Numbered from the stretch's first letter, positions 41,181 through 51,681 are shown. The stretch: 64,000 nucleotides of DNA from Bacillota bacterium (GCA_017577405.1 PIUA01000020.1:124001-188000); one strand, 5' to 3'. Numbers and translations: made by a program. The notes: a model not told the origin generated them from the sequence alone.

Positions 41181-42283
41181 ACGTTCAAGCCTCCTTGACG
41201 TTGCCGTGCTCGCCGCCCCGCCTCCCACCCGGCCGCCAGGGCCGCCTCGAAGAAAGCCCGCTCCTTATCCACACCCCGGCCCATGGTGCTCGCCTCCGGC
41301 TCCTGGGCCAGCCGCTGGATCAACCGCTCCGGGACCGGCAGATGGACCAGCCTGTGGCGTCGGAGGACCCCCGCCTCCCAGAGCTGGCGGTACCAGAGCC
41401 GGCGTTCTTCCAAAGGCCGCAAGGGGAGAACCACCGTAGCGGGCCGCGCGGCCACCTGCCCCAGGGCGGTGAGGGTGTGGTGGCTCACCCCCTGGTGCCG
41501 GGATCGAGGATCGTGCTGGCCCAGCCGGACCACCGCGATGGGGTCGCCCCCCAGGGCGGCCACCAGGTCGAGGAGGCTTCCCTGCTCCAACGCGGTATGC
41601 CCCCAGCGGGAGCCGGTGCCCACAATCCCGGGGCCCATCATCACCACCGCCCCGGCCGCGCCCAGCACGGAGCGGGCCGCCACCAGGCCGCTGGCCGGAT
41701 GGACCGCTTCCAGATCACCGCCGAAGGCGTGCCCGCAGGTGACCACCCCAGCCAGCAGGCCCTGCTCGCGCAAACGGGCGGCCGAGCGGCTGAGGAAGGC
41801 AGGGAGGGCCGCCCCATCGGTCATCACGTAGGCCAGCGACAACCCACCGCTGGCCGCCTGGAAGGCCAGGGCCACGGGCAGGAGTTGGGAGTGGAGGGCG
41901 CCCACCACCACCGGCAGCCCCTCCAGGCTCCCCTCCCCCACTCGCTCCGGGTGGGCCTCCTCCACCGCCTCCACGGCCAACTGCCAGGGGGTGTAGCGGA
42001 GCTTCATGATCCGTCCGGGCAGAGGGCCCGGCGCCGGCGGCCGCGCCACCACCGCGGCCACCAGGTGGAAGCCGCCGCTGCCTAAGCCCAACTCCACCGC
42101 GGCTGTGTTCACCCAGACCCGGTCGCCGGCCTGGACCGGCCCGGTCAAGGAGGGATAGCAGAGGGCCTCCGCCGCCCCGGCCTCATCCTCCACCTGGACC
42201 AGACAGCGCTGGCGCTCCGGCCCGTCTTCCAGGAGACGGACCACCTGCGCGGGCTTGAGCTGCAGGCGTGCTGTGGCCGCCAC
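41177..42283 (-). CDS. DUF3866 family protein
   Basis: This 368-residue protein matches the DUF3866 pattern seen in Actinobacteria and high-G+C Firmicutes, with GRIMKLRYTPWQLAVEAVEE, VVVGALHSQLLPVALAF, VMTDGAALP, GVVTCGHAFGGDLEAV and GIVGTGSRWGHTALEQG. Its function is not known. The first 80 residues form a small beta domain with GDRVWVNTAAVELGLG. It has no signal peptide or clear membrane segment. The GTG start at 42283 has AAGGAGCGAGG upstream. It is separated from pnp by a strong terminator and is coupled to the phosphatase gene. Confidence 0.75.
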   Translation of the reverse strand: MAATARLQLKPAQVVRLLEDGPERQRCLVQVEDEAGAAEALCYPSLTGPVQAGDRVWVNTAAVELGLGSGGFHLVAAVVARPPAPGPLPGRIMKLRYTPWQLAVEAVEEAHPERVGEGSLEGLPVVVGALHSQLLPVALAFQAASGGLSLAYVMTDGAALPAFLSRSAARLREQGLLAGVVTCGHAFGGDLEAVHPASGLVAARSVLGAAGAVVMMGPGIVGTGSRWGHTALEQGSLLDLVAALGGDPIAVVRLGQHDPRSRHQGVSHHTLTALGQVAARPATVVLPLRPLEERRLWYRQLWEAGVLRRHRLVHLPVPERLIQRLAQEPEASTMGRGVDKERAFFEAALAAGWEAGRRARQRQGGLNV

Positions 42284-42317
42284 CGCCTCGCTCCTTCCTG
42301 GGCCGGGCGACGAGGCC

Positions 42318-42353
42318 AGAATAAGGAAAAGAAGCAGGCACCGAGGTACCTGC
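42318..42353 (-). terminator. Strong intrinsic terminator after pnp
   Basis: GCAGGCAC (42334-42341) and GTACCTGC (42346-42353) form an 8-bp stem with one G-U pair and a 4-base loop. On the minus strand the stem is followed by TTCTTTTCCTTATTCT. This ends the rpsO-pnp transcription unit about 65 bases beyond the pnp stop. Confidence 0.8.
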
Positions 42354-42416
42354 TCTCCATCCGGCCCTCAGGCACCCCTGGAGGGCCTCCTGGGCCCTTG
42401 ATGATCCGGACCCGGG

Positions 42417-44678
42417 CTACCGTGACCGGGAGCGCCCGCCCCCGTCCCGGGGCCGGTTCCGATCGCCGTCCCGCTGGGAGGACCGCCGGGCCTCGCCTCC
42501 ACGCGGCCGCCCGCCGCCCCGCTCGCTCCGGACCTCCCGCTCATGCTGTCCGTTGGCGGCGAAGCGAGCCTCCTCGTCGGCCCACTCCTCGGGCGTGAGG
42601 GCATCCTTCCGGGAGAGGTTGATCCGGCCCAGCTCGTCGATGTCGGTGACCTTTACGGTGATCTCATCCCCCAGCTGGACCACGTCCTCCACCCGGCCCA
42701 CCCGCCCCGGCGCCAGCTTGGAGATGTGGACCAGCCCTTCCTTGCCAGGCAGGATCTCCACGAAGGCGCCGAAGTTGGTGATCCGCTTCACCTTCCCCTG
42801 GTAGGTCGCCCCGACCTCCACGTCCCGGACCAGGTTCTCCACCATCGCCTTGGCCCGCTGGCCCTCTTCCTCGTTGACCGAGGCGATGTAGACGGTGCCG
42901 TCGTCTTCGATGTCAATCTGGACGCCCGTCTCCTCGATGATCCCCCGGATCACCTTCCCGCCGGGCCCGATCACATCGCGGATCCGGTCGACGGGGATCT
43001 GGAGGGTGATCACCCGCGGGGCGAAGGGCGACAGGCTGGGCCGCGGCCGGTCGATGACTTCCGCCATCTTATCGAGGATGTACAGCCGCCCCCGGCGGGC
43101 CTGTTCCAGGGCCGCCTGGAGGATCTCCCGGCCGATCCCCTTCACCTTGATATCCATCTGGATGGCGGTGATGCCATCCCGGGTGCCGGCGACCTTGAAG
43201 TCCATGTCGCCCAGCGCGTCCTCGATCCCCTGGATGTCCGTCAGGATGGCAAAGCGGTCGCCGTACTTGACCAAGCCCATGGCGATACCAGCCACCGGCT
43301 TGCGGATGGGCACGCCCGCATCCATCAGAGCCAGGGTGGAGCCGCAGACACTGGCCTGGGAGGTGGAACCGTTGGAGGAGAGCACCTCCGAGACCACCCG
43401 GATGGTGTACGGGAAGTCCTCCTCGGGCGGAATGACCGGGAGGAGGGCCCGCTCCGCCAAGGCCCCGTGGCCGATCTCCCGCCGGCCCGCGGATCGCATG
43501 GGCCGAACCTCACCCACCGAGAAGCCGGGGAAGTTGTAGTGGTGGATGTACCGCTTCCGGTCTTCCTCCCGGAGATCGTCCAAGAGCTGCTCATCGGACT
43601 TGAGCCCCAACGCCACCGCCGAAAGGACCTGGGTCTGGCCCCGGGTGAAGAGCCCCGAGCCGTGGACCCGCGGCAGGAGCCCCACCTCGCAGGAGATGGG
43701 CCGGATCTCGTCCAGGGCCCGGCCGTCCACCCGCTCGCCGTCCTCGGTGATGGTCTTCCGCACAAAGTCCTTGAGGAGCTGGTCGAAGACCGCCTCCACG
43801 TCCTTGACCTGCGCGGCCGCGTCCTCGCCGTGCTCGGCCAGGAAGGCTTCCACGACCTGCTCCCGGAGGCGCTCGATGGCATCCTCCCGGGCCAGCTTGT
43901 CGGGGTTCTTGACCGCCCCGGGGAGCTTGGGCTCCACCCAGCGCCGGGTCCACTCGGCCACCTCCGGATCGGGCTGGTAGAGGGGCACCTCCACCTTGGG
44001 CCGACCGATGGCCTCCCGCATCTGGTCTTGGAGGGCGATCACCCGCTTGATCTCCTCGTGGGCAAAGAGAATGGCCTCCAGAATCTGCTCCTCGGGCACC
44101 TCGTTGGCGCCGGCCTCCACCATCATGACCGCGTCGCGGGTGCCCGCCACCACCAGGTCCAGGTCACTCCGGTCGGCCTGGGCACTGGTGGGGTTGAGGA
44201 CCAGCTTGCCGTCCACCAGCCCCACCCGGACGCCGGCAACGGGCCCCTCGAAGGGGATGTCGGAGATGGTCAGAGCGGCCGAGGCGCCCAGCAGCGCGGC
44301 GATGTCGGGGGAGTGGTCGTAATCGACAGAAAGGATGGTCGCAACCACCTGAACGTCGTTCCGGAAACCTTCAGGAAACAGGGGACGCAAGGTCCGGTCG
44401 ATCATCCGGGCGGCCAGGATGGCACCTTCGGGGGGGCGGCCTTCCCGGCGGCCCCACCCGCCGGGGATCCGGCCGATGGCGTACATCCGCTCTTCATAGT
44501 CAACCAGGAGCGGGAAAAAATCGATGCCTTCCCGGGGCTGCTTGGACATGGTGGCGGTGACTAGGACCGCCGTGTCGCCGTACCGGGCGAGCACCGCCCC
44601 GTTGGCCTGCCCGGCCAGCTTGCCGGTTTCGAAGACCAGTCTTCGGCCGGCGAACTCCATCTGAAAACTCTCTGCCAT
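42417..44678 (-). CDS. pnp: Polyribonucleotide nucleotidyltransferase (PNPase)
   Basis: This phosphorolytic 3'-5' exoribonuclease is about 753 residues, close to the usual 700-720. It has two RNase PH domains ([20 protein letters not shown] and [22 protein letters not shown], then [15 protein letters not shown] and [13 protein letters not shown] with [21 protein letters not shown]). A KH domain ([17 protein letters not shown]) and an S1 domain ([20 protein letters not shown]) follow. The C-terminus ends in a basic Arg/Gly-rich tail of about 50 residues. ATG 44678 is favoured over a TTG at 44687 by spacing from AGGAGG. It follows rpsO, the standard order. Confidence 0.96.
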   Translation of the reverse strand: MAESFQMEFAGRRLVFETGKLAGQANGAVLARYGDTAVLVTATMSKQPREGIDFFPLLVDYEERMYAIGRIPGGWGRREGRPPEGAILAARMIDRTLRPLFPEGFRNDVQVVATILSVDYDHSPDIAALLGASAALTISDIPFEGPVAGVRVGLVDGKLVLNPTSAQADRSDLDLVVAGTRDAVMMVEAGANEVPEEQILEAILFAHEEIKRVIALQDQMREAIGRPKVEVPLYQPDPEVAEWTRRWVEPKLPGAVKNPDKLAREDAIERLREQVVEAFLAEHGEDAAAQVKDVEAVFDQLLKDFVRKTITEDGERVDGRALDEIRPISCEVGLLPRVHGSGLFTRGQTQVLSAVALGLKSDEQLLDDLREEDRKRYIHHYNFPGFSVGEVRPMRSAGRREIGHGALAERALLPVIPPEEDFPYTIRVVSEVLSSNGSTSQASVCGSTLALMDAGVPIRKPVAGIAMGLVKYGDRFAILTDIQGIEDALGDMDFKVAGTRDGITAIQMDIKVKGIGREILQAALEQARRGRLYILDKMAEVIDRPRPSLSPFAPRVITLQIPVDRIRDVIGPGGKVIRGIIEETGVQIDIEDDGTVYIASVNEEEGQRAKAMVENLVRDVEVGATYQGKVKRITNFGAFVEILPGKEGLVHISKLAPGRVGRVEDVVQLGDEITVKVTDIDELGRINLSRKDALTPEEWADEEARFAANGQHEREVRSERGGGRPRGGEARRSSQRDGDRNRPRDGGGRSRSR

Positions 44679-44764
44679 GTTCGCCAAGAACCTCCTGTGG
44701 GGATCCGCCCTAGTTATCCCCCCGAACCAACTCTGGGATACGGGCAGACCGCCCGTCTACATGG

Positions 44765-44787
44765 GAAAAGAGCGGCAACGCCGCTCT
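44765..44787 (-). terminator. Terminator just after rpsO
   Basis: AGAGCGGC (44769-44776) and GCCGCTCT (44780-44787) form a perfect 8-bp stem with a 3-base loop, followed on the minus strand by TTTTCCC. It begins three bases from the rpsO stop. It would terminate or attenuate transcription between rpsO and pnp, so pnp is probably made by readthrough or from its own promoter. Confidence 0.75.
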
Positions 44788-44789
44788 CC

Positions 44790-45059
44790 TCAATGACGCA
44801 GGCCCAGCTCCTCGACCAGAGCCCGGTACCGCTCAATATCCTTCTTCCGCAGGTAATTCAGCAGACCCCGGCGCTGGCCGATCATCTTGTACAATCCGCG
44901 CCGCGAGTGGTAGTCCTTCTTGTGCACCTTGAGGTGCTCGGTCAGCTCTTCGATCCGCTTGGTCAGCAGGGCGACCTGCACTTCCGGCGACCCGGTGTCA
45001 CCCTCGTGCCGGCTGAACCGCCCAATCACTTCCGCCTTTTCCTCTTTGGCGAGAGCCAC
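44790..45059 (-). CDS. rpsO: 30S ribosomal protein S15
   Basis: This 89-residue protein is a complete S15, which binds the central domain of 16S rRNA early in 30S assembly. [39 protein letters not shown] and [13 protein letters not shown] are all family hallmarks. The GTG start at 45059 follows GAAGGAGGAGGGAGAGC. It has its own promoter and a leader of about 90 bases that can fold into stable stems (for example CCGCC/GGCGG), as might be used for S15 autoregulation. Confidence 0.97.
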   Translation of the reverse strand: MALAKEEKAEVIGRFSRHEGDTGSPEVQVALLTKRIEELTEHLKVHKKDYHSRRGLYKMIGQRRGLLNYLRKKDIERYRALVEELGLRH

Positions 45060-45155
45060 GCTCTCCCTCCTCCTTCGCCGGGGTGCGCTCCTGGCCAGTA
45101 ATCCGCCGGCCGGCGGCCGTCTCTTCCTCCGAACGTCCGCACGTTATCCGACAGT

Positions 45156-45183
45156 CACTATACCATAACACCGCCCCGCGGCA
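45156..45183 (-). promoter_or_regulatory. rpsO promoter
   Basis: On the minus strand TTGCCG (45183-45178) and TATAGT (45161-45156) are 16 bases apart. The -10 is preceded by TGG, giving an extended -10 (TGnTATAGT). Transcription would start near 45149, leaving a leader of about 90 bases before the rpsO GTG. Confidence 0.65.
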
Positions 45184-45191
45184 AAGACGTG

Positions 45192-46127
45192 TCACAACCC
45201 GAAATACCGCCGGGCTTGCTGGAAGTCCTCCTCGATCTGCGCCTGCAGCTCGGCAGGACCCGGGAACCGGATAATGCCCCTCAGGCGCTGGATGAGCAGG
45301 ACCCGCAGCCTCTGGCTGTAGAGGTCCCCCCGAAAGTCCAGGAGAAAGACCTCAAAGGCCGGCTCCCCCGAGCCGAAGGTGGGCCGGCGGCTGTAGACCG
45401 CCAGAGCGGGCCATGGCCGTTCCGGCTCCGCCCCCAGCACCACCGCCTCCGCCAGGTAGACCCCTTCCGGCGGCGGGAGCTGCTGGGGGTCCAGCTCCAG
45501 GTTGGCCGTGGGGTACCCCAAGGTTCGCCCCCGCCCGTGGCCGGTCACCACCCGGCCCACCACCCCGTAGGGGTGCCCGAGCATGGCCACCACCTCATCG
45601 AAGGCCCCCGCCAGGAGGGCCTGGCGGATCCGGCTGCTGGAGACCCGCTCGCCCTGCCGCCCGACGGCGGGGATCACCTCCGCCCCGATCCCCCGGGCCT
45701 GGGACCAGGACCGGAGGAGGGGCACCCGCCCCCGGGCCTGGTGGCCGAAGGTGAAGTCATCCCCCACGACCACGCCCCGCACGCCGAGGCGTTCGGCCAA
45801 GACCTGCTCCAGGAACCCTTCGGGCTCGAGGCTGGCGAAGGCCCGGTCGAACCGGGCGACCACCACCCGAGAGACCCCGTAGCTTTCGAGCCAGCGGACC
45901 TTCTCCTCCAAGGGGGTGAGGAGTCCCGGGAGGGACTGGGGCCTGAGGACCGCGGCCGGATGGGGCTCGAAGGTGAGGGCGAGGGCCTCCACCCCCAAAG
46001 CCTCGGCCAGGGCCTGGGCCCGGGCAAGAAGGGCCTGATGCCCCACGTGCACCCCATCAAAGTTGCCCAGGGCGGCCACGCCGCCCCAGGGTGGGCCGCC
46101 AGGCTCCACCTCATCGAGCCAGACCAT
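45192..46127 (-). CDS. ribF: Bifunctional riboflavin kinase / FAD synthetase
   Basis: This protein of about 311 residues makes FMN and then FAD. The N-terminal nucleotidyltransferase domain has LGNFDGVHVGHQALL, LTFEPHPAAVL, VGDDFTFGHQARG and SSSRIRQALLAG. The C-terminal kinase domain has VVTGHGRGRTLGYPTANLEL with the conserved GxPTAN. A GTG (46130) and an ATG (46127) are adjacent and either may be used; the stop of truB overlaps them. It lies in the standard truB-ribF-rpsO order. Confidence 0.95.
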   Translation of the reverse strand: MVWLDEVEPGGPPWGGVAALGNFDGVHVGHQALLARAQALAEALGVEALALTFEPHPAAVLRPQSLPGLLTPLEEKVRWLESYGVSRVVVARFDRAFASLEPEGFLEQVLAERLGVRGVVVGDDFTFGHQARGRVPLLRSWSQARGIGAEVIPAVGRQGERVSSSRIRQALLAGAFDEVVAMLGHPYGVVGRVVTGHGRGRTLGYPTANLELDPQQLPPPEGVYLAEAVVLGAEPERPWPALAVYSRRPTFGSGEPAFEVFLLDFRGDLYSQRLRVLLIQRLRGIIRFPGPAELQAQIEEDFQQARRYFGL

Positions 46128-47128
46128 CACCGGCCCTCACCCCCGCCGGGCTGGACCAGCACCCGGACCGGCCGCCACCGGCGCCGGCCGTTGGCCGGCA
46201 CCCGCTCGGGCCGGACCAGGCAGACCAGCTGGCCGCGCTTGTCCAACACCCGGGCCAAACCTTCCTGCTCCGGGGGAAGCTCGCTCGGCCGCTCCGGCTC
46301 CACCCGGGGCGCGCCGTCCAAGACCACCGCGCTTCCGTGCTGCAGCCGCTTCATCGTCGTTTCGTCTTCCACTCGGAAGCCGGGCAGGTGGGCCATCATC
46401 TCCGCCGGGCTGACCAGGAGCCGCTCCAGCTCCCCTTGGGCCACGGCCGCCTCCAACTCATCCAGTGTCGACGCCTCCTCCAAAACATAAGGACCCGACG
46501 CGGTCCGCACCAGAAAGGAGAGGTGCGCGCCGCACCCCAAGCGCTCCCCCGCATCGGCGCAGAGGGACCGGATGTAGGTCCCCGGCGAGCAGGAGATATC
46601 GAGCAGGATCCGGGTTCCAAAACCCAGCTCAAAGGGGTTGTCGGGGATGATCCGGATCACGTGGATCTCATCGATGACGACCCGGCGGGGCGGGACCGCT
46701 GGCGGCTGCTGGCCCTGGCGGTACAGCTCATAGAGCCGCTTCCCTTGGTAGCGGACCGCGGAGACCAGCGGGGGCGCTTGGAGCTGCTCGCCCACCATGC
46801 CCGCCAGCACCTCGCCCAACCGGGCGGGTGAGATCCGGAAATCGGTCCGGATCTCCTCGGTCCGCCCCCAGCTGTCGCCCGTGTCCGTCCGGACCCCCAG
46901 GGTCATCTCCGCCCGGTACCGCTTCCATTGGGGCGGGAGGAAGGGGATGAGCCGGGTCGCCGCCCCGAGAAAGACCGGGAGCACCCCGGCGGCGCCGGGA
47001 TCCAGGGTGCCCCCGTGGCCCACCTGCCGTTGCTTGAGCAGGCGGCGGACGAAGGCCACCACGTCATGGGAGCTCATGCCCGGGGGCTTGAGCAGGTTCA
47101 GGGCCCCTGACCAGGGTGGACCGCTCAT
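46127..47128 (-). CDS. truB: tRNA pseudouridine-55 synthase
   Basis: This enzyme forms pseudouridine 55 in the T loop of tRNAs. It is 333 residues from the ATG at 47128. The N-terminus LNLLKPPGMSSHDVVAFVRR, the catalytic aspartate in VGHGGTLDPGAAGVLPVFLG, RYRAEMTLGVRTDTGD and CSPGTYIRSLCADAGERLG are typical, and a C-terminal PUA-like domain follows. The start overlaps the nrnA stop as ATGA; the longer frame upstream lies inside nrnA. Confidence 0.96.
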   Translation of the reverse strand: MSGPPWSGALNLLKPPGMSSHDVVAFVRRLLKQRQVGHGGTLDPGAAGVLPVFLGAATRLIPFLPPQWKRYRAEMTLGVRTDTGDSWGRTEEIRTDFRISPARLGEVLAGMVGEQLQAPPLVSAVRYQGKRLYELYRQGQQPPAVPPRRVVIDEIHVIRIIPDNPFELGFGTRILLDISCSPGTYIRSLCADAGERLGCGAHLSFLVRTASGPYVLEEASTLDELEAAVAQGELERLLVSPAEMMAHLPGFRVEDETTMKRLQHGSAVVLDGAPRVEPERPSELPPEQEGLARVLDKRGQLVCLVRPERVPANGRRRWRPVRVLVQPGGGEGR

Positions 47129-48192
47129 GGGACACCGGCCCCCTTCTCCAGGCCCTGGGCCGCCCCGTCCCCCCACACGTCGAGGGTGCCCGCCGCCGGA
47201 TCCCCACTGGACGGGCCCTGGGCCAGAAGCTCGCCCACGGCGCCCACCACCTGCTCCACCGCCTGCGCCAGGGGGAGGGAGACGGTGCACCCCGCCGCGC
47301 GCGGGTGCCCGCCGCCCCCGAAGCGGGCCGCGATCTGGCTCACGTCAGCCCACACCTGGGACCGGAGGCTCACCCGGACCCGCCCCGGCTCCACCTCCCG
47401 GAAGAGGAGGGCCACCTCCACCCCTTCCACCATCCGGGGGTAGTTGACCAGGCCGTCAAAGGCTTCCGCCGGCTGGCCCTCCACCAGGCTGTGGGGCAGG
47501 GCGATCCAGGCGATGGCGCCGTCCTGCGTGCGGGAGAGGAGGCTCAAGGCCCGGCCCAGAAGCTGGAGCTCCTCCAGGGTGCGCCGCTCGTAGAGGTTGT
47601 GGGCTACCTCTTGGGGCCGAGCTCCCGCCAGCACCGCCTGCCGAGCCGCCTCCAGGGCTTCAGCGGTGGTGTTGCTGTAGCGGAAGGACCCCGTGTCGCC
47701 CGAAAGGGCGGTGAAGATAAAGGTGGCCGCCTCCCGGTCCAAGGCCAAGCCCCAGTGGCGGATCAGCCGGTAGACCAACAGGCCGGTGGCCGCCGCCTCG
47801 GGGTCGATGTACCGGGTCTCCGCGGGGTGGCCCCAGGGCTGGGTGTTGCTCGCGTGGTGGTCCACATTGACCAGCTGCTGCGCGGCCGCCACCAGAGGCT
47901 GCAGGCGCCCGATCCGGCCGGGCTCGCAATCCAGCACCCACAGGGTCTGCCAGGGCCCCCGGGCCTGAGCCTCGTCAGGGGAGAGGATCTCGTCAGCTCC
48001 AGGAAGGAACTGGCAGCTGGAAGGCACCGGCTCGGGGGTGGCCGCCTCCACGGGCACCCCCGGCCTCACCCGCCGGAGGGCCCACCGGGCGGCCAAAAGG
48101 GAACCGATGCTGTCAGGATCGGGATCTTCGTGGGAGACGATCAGCGTCGGGCCCGCGGCCTCCAGCACCCGGGCTACGGCCTCCAGGCTCAT
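47125..48192 (-). CDS. nrnA: DHH-family oligoribonuclease / pAp phosphatase NrnA
   Basis: This 355-residue bifunctional enzyme degrades oligoribonucleotides and dephosphorylates pAp. It has the DHH-family motifs [38 protein letters not shown] and [17 protein letters not shown]-terminal DHHA1 domain has [16 protein letters not shown]. In many Firmicutes it lies between rbfA and truB, as here. The ATG overlaps the rbfA stop as ATGA. Confidence 0.93.
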   Translation of the reverse strand: MSLEAVARVLEAAGPTLIVSHEDPDPDSIGSLLAARWALRRVRPGVPVEAATPEPVPSSCQFLPGADEILSPDEAQARGPWQTLWVLDCEPGRIGRLQPLVAAAQQLVNVDHHASNTQPWGHPAETRYIDPEAAATGLLVYRLIRHWGLALDREAATFIFTALSGDTGSFRYSNTTAEALEAARQAVLAGARPQEVAHNLYERRTLEELQLLGRALSLLSRTQDGAIAWIALPHSLVEGQPAEAFDGLVNYPRMVEGVEVALLFREVEPGRVRVSLRSQVWADVSQIAARFGGGGHPRAAGCTVSLPLAQAVEQVVGAVGELLAQGPSSGDPAAGTLDVWGDGAAQGLEKGAGVP

Positions 48193-48551
48193 GGCTCCTT
48201 GGCCTGCCCTTCCGAGCGGATCTCCGCCAAAAGCTGGTCGATGCGCGCGCCCCGATCGAGGGAGGTATCGAGCCGGAACTCGATCTCCGGGGTCATCCGG
48301 AGGCGGATCCGGCGGCCCAACTCGCTCCGGATAAGGCCTTTGGCCGCCTGGAGGCCTTCCAGCGACTGCTGGCGGGCCTCCTGGTCACCGTAGACACTGA
48401 CAAAGATCTTGAGATGGCTCAAATCGTTGGAAACCTCGACGTCGGTGACGGTGACAAATCCGATCCGGGGATCCTTTAGCGTGCGCAGGATGTCCCCGAG
48501 CTCCTTCTTGGCCTGTTCGGCCACGCGCCGCACCCTGAGCGGGCTCGCCAC
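48189..48551 (-). CDS. rbfA: 30S ribosome-binding factor A
   Basis: This 120-residue KH-fold assembly factor binds pre-30S particles and helps mature the 16S rRNA 5' end. [40 protein letters not shown] and [20 protein letters not shown] are family signatures. The true start is a GTG at 48551 with GGGAGGTGG upstream; the open frame extends further, over ylxP, in error. It is downstream of ylxP by 32 bases. Confidence 0.95.
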   Translation of the reverse strand: MASPLRVRRVAEQAKKELGDILRTLKDPRIGFVTVTDVEVSNDLSHLKIFVSVYGDQEARQQSLEGLQAAKGLIRSELGRRIRLRMTPEIEFRLDTSLDRGARIDQLLAEIRSEGQAKEP

Positions 48552-48583
48552 CAACCCCACCTCCCTGGGGAGCCCGGCCGCCT

Positions 48584-48865
48584 TCAGGCGAGCCGGACCT
48601 CCACCCCATCGATCTCCACCTCGCCCACGGACTCGACGAAGCGGAGCACCTGCCCGAGCACCTGGTGGGCATGGGCGCCCTCGTTGCTCACGCAGGCGAC
48701 CCCCACCGTGGCCCGGTTCCACAGGTCCTGGTCGCCCACCTCGGCGACGGCCACCGGGTACCGGGCCCGGAGGCGATCGAGCAGGCTCCGGAGGATCCGC
48801 CGCTTCTCCTTCAAGGAGCGAGGTCCCGGGAGAAGCAGGCGGATCTCAGCAATCCCGACCACCAT
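48584..48865 (-). CDS. ylxP: DUF503 protein YlxP
   Basis: This 93-residue protein belongs to the small YlxP family, which is always near infB and rbfA in Firmicutes. The core reads [40 protein letters not shown], and then [15 protein letters not shown]. Bacillus YlxP has been linked to ribosome assembly, but its molecular role is not settled. It begins five bases after the infB stop. Confidence 0.9.
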   Translation of the reverse strand: MVVGIAEIRLLLPGPRSLKEKRRILRSLLDRLRARYPVAVAEVGDQDLWNRATVGVACVSNEGAHAHQVLGQVLRFVESVGEVEIDGVEVRLA

Positions 48866-48870
48866 GGTCC

Positions 48871-51036
48871 TCAGGTGCGGGCGGGCACGGCCACGACCTG
48901 GTAGACCTCGATGACGTCCCCTTCCTTCAGGTCGTGGAACTTCTCAAAGCCCACGCCGCACTCGTACCCCTGGCTGACGGTCCGGACGTCATCCTTGTAC
49001 CGGCGCAGGGAGGCGATGACGCCGTCGTGGACCACCACGCCGTCCCGCAGGAGCCGGGCCTTGGCCCCCCGGCGGATCTCCCCTTCGGTGACGTAGCAGC
49101 CCCCCACGGTGCCGCCGGGCACGTGGAAGATCTGGCGGACTTCCGCCACACCCACCACCTGCTCCTCCATCTCCGGTTCGAGCATGCCCTCCAGGGCCGC
49201 CTTTACGTCATCGATGGCCTGATAGATGACGGTGTAGGTCCGGATCTCCACCCCCGCCCGCTCGGCGGCCCGGCGCGCCGCCCCGTCGGGCCGGACGTTG
49301 AAGCCCAAGACCACCGCTTCCGAAGCCTGGGCCAGGGTGACGTCTGTCTCGGAGATCCCCCCGACGGCCCCGTGGATCACGTTGACCCGGACCTCATCAG
49401 TGCTCAGGCGCTCCAGGGACTGGCGGACGGCCTCCAAGGTCCCCTGGACGTCAGCCTTCAGCACCAGGTTCAGCTCCTTCACCTCGGCCTGGCCCCGGGT
49501 GGCCAGCTGGCTCAAGGTGACGACGCCGCCCTTGGCTTCAGGCAGCTGCCGCTCGGCCGCGATGGCCTCGGCCCGCTGGCGGGCCTCCCGCTCGTCGGCC
49601 ACCACCTCCAGGAGGTCTCCCGCCTCCGGCACATCCTGGAAGCCCAGGACCTCCACGGGTGTGGCCGGGCCCGCCTCCTCCATGGGCTCGCCCCACTCGT
49701 TGAGCATGGCCCGGACCTTGCCCGCCACCGGGCCGGCCACCACCACATCGCCCAGGCGCAGGGTGCCGTTCTGCACCAGCACGGTGGCCACCGGCCCCCG
49801 CCCCCGGTCCAGACGGGCCTCCACGATGACGCCCGAGGCCGGCCGGTTGGGGTTGGCCTTCAACTCCCGCATGTCGGCGACAAGGAGGATCATTTCCAGC
49901 AGCTCATCGATGCCCTCACCCTTCAGGGCGGAGATGGGCACGCAGACCGTATCGCCGCCCCATTCATCGGGCACCAGACCATGCTCGGCCAGCTGCTGCT
50001 TCACCCGTTCGGGGTCGGCGCCAGACCGGTCCATCTTATTGATGGCGACCACGATGGGCACCTCGGCCGCCTGGGCATGGCTGATGGCCTCCAGGGTCTG
50101 GGGCATGACGCCGTCGTCCGCGGCCACCACCAGGACGGCCACGTCCGTCACCTGGGCGCCCCGGGCCCGCATGGAGGTGAAGGCCTCGTGGCCGGGCGTA
50201 TCCAAGAAGGTGATCTTCCGGTCGCCGACGGTGACCTGGTAGGCGCCGATGTGCTGGGTGATGCCGCCCGCCTCCCGCTCCACCACCCGGGTCTGGCGGA
50301 TGGTGTCCAGGAGGGTGGTCTTTCCGTGGTCCACGTGGCCCATCACCGTCACCACCGGCGGGCGGGGGACCAGGTCGGCTTCATCCTCGTCCTCCAGGAG
50401 CCGCCCATCGGCCGTCGGGCGCTGGGGCCGCTCCACGGCCACGCCCAGGCTCTTAGCCACCTGGGCCGCCGTCTCAAAATCGATGGACTGGTTGATGGCG
50501 GCCATGATCCCAGCCTTCATCAGGCTCTTGATAAGGGCCACCGCCGGGATGGCCAGCATTTCGGCCAGCTCGGCGACGGTGATCTTCTCCGGCAGCACGA
50601 TCCGCTCAGGCCGCTGGCGGGCGGGCTCTTGCGCCTCGCTCCGGCCCCGGCCGCCCCGGCGGGCCTGCCGCCGGCCCGAACGGGATCCCTTCCGATCGCC
50701 CGTTAGGCCGCCCCGGCTGCCCCGGGCACCGCCTGTGCTGCCCGACGCCCCTTGGCTGTTCCTCGCCCCGCTTTGGCTGGAACCCGCCCCAGCTCGGCTG
50801 GCGTTGGCCCCGCCCGCCGCCCGGGCGGCCGCCTTGCTCCGGGCCGGCTGCTCCGCCTTGGCCTGAGCCGGCCGGCTCGACGGGCTGAAGCGCCGGCGGG
50901 CCTCACCGGCGGCCTTCTCGTCGACCAGGCTCATGTGGTTCTTCAGGTCCAGCCCTCGCTCGCGCAGGAAAGAGAGCAGATCCTTGCTGTCGACGCCCAG
51001 CTCCCGAGCCAACTCATAAACACGCATTCCACTCAT
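48871..51036 (-). CDS. infB: Translation initiation factor IF-2
   Basis: This 721-residue GTPase positions fMet-tRNA on the ribosome. An IF2-N helical domain ([20 protein letters not shown]) is followed by a basic Gly/Ser/Ala/Arg-rich linker of about 90 residues and a second IF2-N motif ([20 protein letters not shown]). The G domain has [21 protein letters not shown] and [10 protein letters not shown]. Domains II to IV end in [18 protein letters not shown] 51036 has AGGAG seven bases upstream. It starts four bases after ylxQ. Confidence 0.97.
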   Translation of the reverse strand: MSGMRVYELARELGVDSKDLLSFLRERGLDLKNHMSLVDEKAAGEARRRFSPSSRPAQAKAEQPARSKAAARAAGGANASRAGAGSSQSGARNSQGASGSTGGARGSRGGLTGDRKGSRSGRRQARRGGRGRSEAQEPARQRPERIVLPEKITVAELAEMLAIPAVALIKSLMKAGIMAAINQSIDFETAAQVAKSLGVAVERPQRPTADGRLLEDEDEADLVPRPPVVTVMGHVDHGKTTLLDTIRQTRVVEREAGGITQHIGAYQVTVGDRKITFLDTPGHEAFTSMRARGAQVTDVAVLVVAADDGVMPQTLEAISHAQAAEVPIVVAINKMDRSGADPERVKQQLAEHGLVPDEWGGDTVCVPISALKGEGIDELLEMILLVADMRELKANPNRPASGVIVEARLDRGRGPVATVLVQNGTLRLGDVVVAGPVAGKVRAMLNEWGEPMEEAGPATPVEVLGFQDVPEAGDLLEVVADEREARQRAEAIAAERQLPEAKGGVVTLSQLATRGQAEVKELNLVLKADVQGTLEAVRQSLERLSTDEVRVNVIHGAVGGISETDVTLAQASEAVVLGFNVRPDGAARRAAERAGVEIRTYTVIYQAIDDVKAALEGMLEPEMEEQVVGVAEVRQIFHVPGGTVGGCYVTEGEIRRGAKARLLRDGVVVHDGVIASLRRYKDDVRTVSQGYECGVGFEKFHDLKEGDVIEVYQVVAVPART

Positions 51037-51040
51037 GCCA

Positions 51041-51406
51041 TCACTCCTGACCCCTATCCTGAATGGTCTCCGTCCTCCCCCGCCCCCGCCGCCTGCGGGA
51101 GAGTCGGTCCAGCACCGCGTTGGCGAAGCCGGCGTCGGTGAGGGCGACCACCGCGCGAGGGCTCTGGCCCAAGGCTTCCCCGAGCCGGATCCGGTCGGCT
51201 AGGTACCGGAGGGGGATCCCAGCTCGTTCAGCCGCCGTTTCGAAACGCCGGCGGGTGTTGGGCGAGGCGTCCTCCGCCAGGAGAAGGAGCCGGGCTTGCC
51301 CGGCCGTGCACGCGGCGAGCACGGCCCGATCCCCTGAGACCAGCCGCCCGCTCCGGCGGGCCAGCCCCAAGAGATGGAGGACGCCCTCGACCTCCTGCCC
51401 GCTCAC
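51041..51406 (-). CDS. ylxQ: L7Ae-family ribosomal-like protein YlxQ
   Basis: This 121-residue protein has the L7Ae/L30e RNA-binding fold: LGLARRSGRLVSGDRAVLAA, ARLLLLAEDASPNTRRRFET and IPLRYLADRIRLGEALGQSP. It is a kink-turn-binding relative of L7Ae, and Bacillus YlxQ has that fold. The C-terminus is basic. The GTG start overlaps the ylxR stop as GTGA. Its place between nusA-ylxR and infB is the conserved one. Confidence 0.9.
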   Translation of the reverse strand: MSGQEVEGVLHLLGLARRSGRLVSGDRAVLAACTAGQARLLLLAEDASPNTRRRFETAAERAGIPLRYLADRIRLGEALGQSPRAVVALTDAGFANAVLDRLSRRRRGRGRTETIQDRGQE

Positions 51407-51675
51407 GAAGGAATCTCCTCCAGCGCACTCCGCACCTGCTCCAGGACCTCCCTGCTGACCGGATGACGCAGGGCCCGCTCAAGCCGCCGCCCCTGGACGG
51501 CAGCCTCCAAGCAGCTGAGATCCGGACACAGGTACGCCCCCCGCCCCGACCGCTTCCCCGTCGGATCGAGCTCCACGGTCCCCTCGGGCGTCCGCACCAC
51601 CCGGACCAGCTCCCGCTTGGGCCGGACCGTCCGGCACCCCACACAGGTCCGCTGCGGCACATGCCGCGGCGCCAC
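51403..51675 (-). CDS. ylxR: YlxR-family RNA-binding protein
   Basis: This 90-residue protein has the YlxR/RnpM signature: PQRTCVGCRTVRPKRELVRV, then DPTGKRSGRGAYLCPDLSCL. The latter contains the conserved GRGAYLC. In Bacillus the protein has been reported to bind RNase P RNA. The start is a GTG at 51675, six bases after the nusA stop. It overlaps ylxQ by 4 bases. Confidence 0.92.
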   Translation of the reverse strand: MAPRHVPQRTCVGCRTVRPKRELVRVVRTPEGTVELDPTGKRSGRGAYLCPDLSCLEAAVQGRRLERALRHPVSREVLEQVRSALEEIPS

Positions 51676-51681
51676 GTCCCC

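Noticed and set aside
50700-50880. Repeat or mobile element in the Gly/Ser/Ala-rich part of infB
   Set aside because: This is the usual variable linker of IF-2. The composition bias is in the protein, and no DNA-level tandem unit or element ends were seen.
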